64,000 nt of DNA from Roseovarius mucosus (lineage in GTDB: Bacteria; Pseudomonadota; Alphaproteobacteria; Rhodobacterales; Rhodobacteraceae), in NCBI RefSeq assembly GCF_002080415.1, contig NZ_CP020474.1, positions 620,001 to 684,000 of the forward strand, given 5' to 3'. This document shows positions 61,933 through 64,000 of the stretch, one piece after another; position 1 is the first letter of the stretch; each line of letters opens with the position of its first letter. The notes under the pieces are model-generated. The model was not told the origin of the DNA. It saw nothing but the letters and a program-made list of their open reading frames with translations, and ran no database searches. The position numbers and the translations under genes were made by a program.

Positions 61933-63033
61933 TCAGACCCCCAAAGCCTCGCGCAACTCCGCCAGACGCGAGCGGCTGACAGGCGTGGTAACATCTTGCC
62001 CGCCAAGGCGAAAATAGCACAGCCCATTGTCCTTACGCCGCTCGAAATGCGAGACATGCGCCGGATTGACCAGATAGCTACGATGCACCTTAAGGAACGG
62101 ACCGGGGCTCAACCGCCGCTCGGCCTCGGTGATTGACCACGTGCAAAAATGCTTGTTGGCCCCGGTATAGAGCAGCGTGTAATGCCCCTCGGCCCGCAAA
62201 AACGCCACATCACGCGCGTCGATGAAATGGGTCTGCCCGTGGTGCTCATAGGGAATGCGCTGCAAGACTTGGACGGGTTTGACCTCTGCCTCAACAGGCA
62301 AAGCTCCCTCCGCTTTGGCCCCCTGCGCCAGAAACGTGACCCCCGTCAGCAAGAACGCCCCGCACAGAACAAACGAACTGACCAGCACCCCCAGCGCCAA
62401 AACCTCATTGCCCATCAACGGGCCGATCTCCTGCGCCGTTGGCACTGCCACAAACCGTGTGCCGAACACCGCCGCGAAATGCACAAGGAACACGGCAAAG
62501 CCAAACGCCAATGTGCCCAGCAGAATATTGCGCGGCCGCCGCTGACCATAGGCCACCCAAATCGCCGCCACGCTCAGCCCACAGGCGGCCAGCACCGCAA
62601 ACACCACCCCCGGCAGCGTATAAACCGCCCGGCAAAGCTGTAGCCCAGACATGCCCAGATAATGCATCGCCACAATGCCAAGACCGATGACACAGCCCGC
62701 CGCCGTCAGGCTTGCGCGCGTGCGCGGGTAGAAATGCAAGAGCAGCAGCGCCGCCCCTACCATCAGGATTGCAATCAGCGCCGATCCCAGCGTGATCATC
62801 GCATCGTAGTAAATCGGGATCGGCAGTTGCAGCCCCAGCATCGCCACGAAATGCATCGACCAGATGCCACCACCCAACGCAATCGCCGCCAAGGTCACGG
62901 AAAGTTTACGCATCGCTACGGGTTGCGCCGCAATGCCACGGGTCAGCGAAAACCCGGTAAAGGCTGCCACAAGCGACACGCTCAGTGACGCAACGACCAA
63001 CCAGAGATTATGCGAATACTCCAGAAATTCCAT
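61933..63033 (-). CDS. MHYT-domain membrane sensor with LytTR DNA-binding domain
   Basis: 366 residues. Seven or so membrane segments (about 1-245) hold the MHYT repeats (SMHFVAM about 59, AMHYLGM about 123, VHFAAV about 184), thought to bind copper and sense O2, CO or NO. The C-terminal LytTR domain (about 265-366; HFIDARDVAFLRAEGHYT, KVHRSYLVNP) binds DNA. The architecture equals that of CoxC/CoxH near CO-dehydrogenase genes. It stands 107 bases upstream of the portal gene on the same strand. Confidence 0.93.
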   Translation of the reverse strand: MEFLEYSHNLWLVVASLSVSLVAAFTGFSLTRGIAAQPVAMRKLSVTLAAIALGGGIWSMHFVAMLGLQLPIPIYYDAMITLGSALIAILMVGAALLLLHFYPRTRASLTAAGCVIGLGIVAMHYLGMSGLQLCRAVYTLPGVVFAVLAACGLSVAAIWVAYGQRRPRNILLGTLAFGFAVFLVHFAAVFGTRFVAVPTAQEIGPLMGNEVLALGVLVSSFVLCGAFLLTGVTFLAQGAKAEGALPVEAEVKPVQVLQRIPYEHHGQTHFIDARDVAFLRAEGHYTLLYTGANKHFCTWSITEAERRLSPGPFLKVHRSYLVNPAHVSHFERRKDNGLCYFRLGGQDVTTPVSRSRLAELREALGV

Positions 63034-63146
63034 GTCGACCCAACGGCTTGAGCATACCGCAAGAGCACCGGCAACCGCCGCCGCGCTCTTCCTCCCTTTT
63101 GCTCGGATCGTATGTCGCGGCCGCTCTCCTTACAAGGCTCTTGACC

Positions 63147-64000
63147 TCACAGGCTAAGAGCCAGTTTGCGCCCATCGTGAAACGCCTGCGCCGCCAGTCG
63201 TGGGGCATGGGCATCGCCAATCAGCGCCGCCGAAATGCCCAGATCAGCCAATCCGTGACGCAGGCTCACATCCGCCCGATTGGTTGTCGCCAACACCAGA
63301 CTATCCGCCGCCACATGAGACCGCGCGCCGGTCAAAAGGTCCACCACCTCGGCCCCGCCGTTCTGCCAGCCAGTGATGGCGCTCTCGGTCACAAACCGCA
63401 CGCCCAGCGCCGCCAGACGCCGCCTGAGCGGCACATCGGCGGCAGACCGCTCCAATTCGCGCCCGACAATAGCCTGTGGCGTCACGATCACCACCTGATG
63501 CCCCGCCTCGGCCAGATGCCAGGCGGTGCCACCCCCCCGCCAATTGCCGCCCTCATCCAGCACGATCACCCGGGGCCCCAGCCGCGCCGCGCGCCCCATC
63601 ACATCCTCGACCGGCCAGACATTGCCATCCAGCCCCGGCAGCGCCGACAGATGCGGTATCGCCTTTTGAAACCCGGTGCCCGCAGGCAAAGACCCGGTGG
63701 CGAGGATCACCTGATCCGCCCCCATCGCAGCAATCTCGCCTGCGTCCAGATAGCTGTTAAAGTGCATCTCGACGCCCAAGCGCTCCAACTGCCGCGCATA
63801 CCAGCCCAGCAGGTCCAAGATCTGCGCCCGCCTTGGCTGCAGCCCCGCCAACCGGAACTGCCCGCCCAACTCCGGCCCGGCCTCATGCAGACACACCCGG
63901 TGCCCACGCTCTGCCGCCACCCGCGCGGCCTCCAGCCCCGCAGGCCCAGCGCCCACAACCAGCACAGTACGGACCTGCTCCGCCGGGCGGAACCGATCAC
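63147..64000 (-). CDS. FAD/NAD(P)-binding part of an Old-Yellow-Enzyme-type reductase (partial, cut by window edge)
   Basis: The coding frame stays open to the window end, so only about 285 C-terminal residues are seen. The start of the visible part is RTVLVVGAGPAGLEAARVAA, the dinucleotide-binding motif of the 2,4-dienoyl-CoA reductase / trimethylamine-dehydrogenase class, where an N-terminal TIM-barrel (beyond the edge) carries FMN and a 4Fe-4S cluster. A second GxGxxG-like site near GGNWRGGGTAWHLAEAGH binds NAD(P)H. Substrate unknown. Ends 113 bases upstream of the MHYT gene. Confidence 0.85.
   Translation of the reverse strand, partial: DRFRPAEQVRTVLVVGAGPAGLEAARVAAERGHRVCLHEAGPELGGQFRLAGLQPRRAQILDLLGWYARQLERLGVEMHFNSYLDAGEIAAMGADQVILATGSLPAGTGFQKAIPHLSALPGLDGNVWPVEDVMGRAARLGPRVIVLDEGGNWRGGGTAWHLAEAGHQVVIVTPQAIVGRELERSAADVPLRRRLAALGVRFVTESAITGWQNGGAEVVDLLTGARSHVAADSLVLATTNRADVSLRHGLADLGISAALIGDAHAPRLAAQAFHDGRKLALSL

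Overview
The window looks like a chromosomal segment of an alphaproteobacterium of the order Rhodobacterales (Roseobacter group). I infer this from the GC-rich coding style, the gene-transfer-agent (GTA) structural cluster, the glnB-glnA pair, a Fur-family regulator that lacks the CxxC zinc pairs, a LuxR-LuxI pair next to the rpsF-rpsR-rplI ribosomal operon, and several families typical of this group (DUF3445, DUF6314, DUF5665, rcc01693-type GTA proteins). No database search was possible, so genus-level placement is not attempted.

Layout. 0-7 kb: a small membrane protein, an XRE-cupin regulator divergent from an acyl-CoA synthetase plus DsbA/FrnE-like protein, then DMT, CDF and SMR transporters around a Fur-family regulator, and an M48 protease. 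7-13.1 kb: a probable gamma-glutamyl-amine (Puu-like) catabolic operon with two glutamine-synthetase-like ligases, a class I glutamine amidotransferase and an FAD amine oxidase, followed by a DegT/StrS aminotransferase; the same perfect palindrome TTTGATCAAA precedes the first and second genes. 13.2-19.7 kb: YceI, a membrane protein, rpsF-rpsR-rplI, a luxR-luxI quorum-sensing pair, trigger factor and tRNA-Leu(TAG). 19.8-24 kb: a Hint-like protein converging on nnr, then glnB-glnA. 24-33 kb: two related membrane-anchored proteins of unknown function flanking an MltB-like transglycosylase, DUF3445 and DUF6314 genes, a GT10 glycosyltransferase, ApbE, VanZ, a zinc-ribbon protein, Usp, DUF5665 and a monooxygenase-like protein. 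FNR-type boxes lie upstream of apbE and usp. 33-45.6 kb: a beta-helix protein, acpP-fabG-fabD, a cytochrome b561-YceI fusion, Trm112-LonN-CnoX, xth, a response regulator, ribA and prfC. 46-49.5 kb: a glycoside-hydrolase-like protein with a Gly-rich hydrophobic tail, purB and a 56-residue secreted protein.

49.5-61.8 kb, minus strand: a near-complete RcGTA-type structural cluster in the usual order g3, g3.5, g4-g10, g10.1, g11-g15, with tight or overlapping junctions. Two features stand out. The terminase genes g1-g2, normally just upstream of the portal gene, are absent from the window. Their place is taken by a short intergenic region with a perfect inverted repeat (GGTTTA-N7-TAAACC) and, beyond it, a gene for a membrane MHYT-LytTR regulator. 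In addition, g15 is interrupted by a frameshift at a run of seven G residues. The window ends inside a gene for an Old-Yellow-Enzyme-type flavoprotein.

No CRISPR array, insertion sequence, integrase or replication origin was seen. The best candidate for something unusual is the terminase-less GTA cluster with its own putative promoter/operator and the membrane regulator beside it. Next are the pair of related unknown membrane proteins around the transglycosylase and the doubly-palindromic amine-ligase operon.
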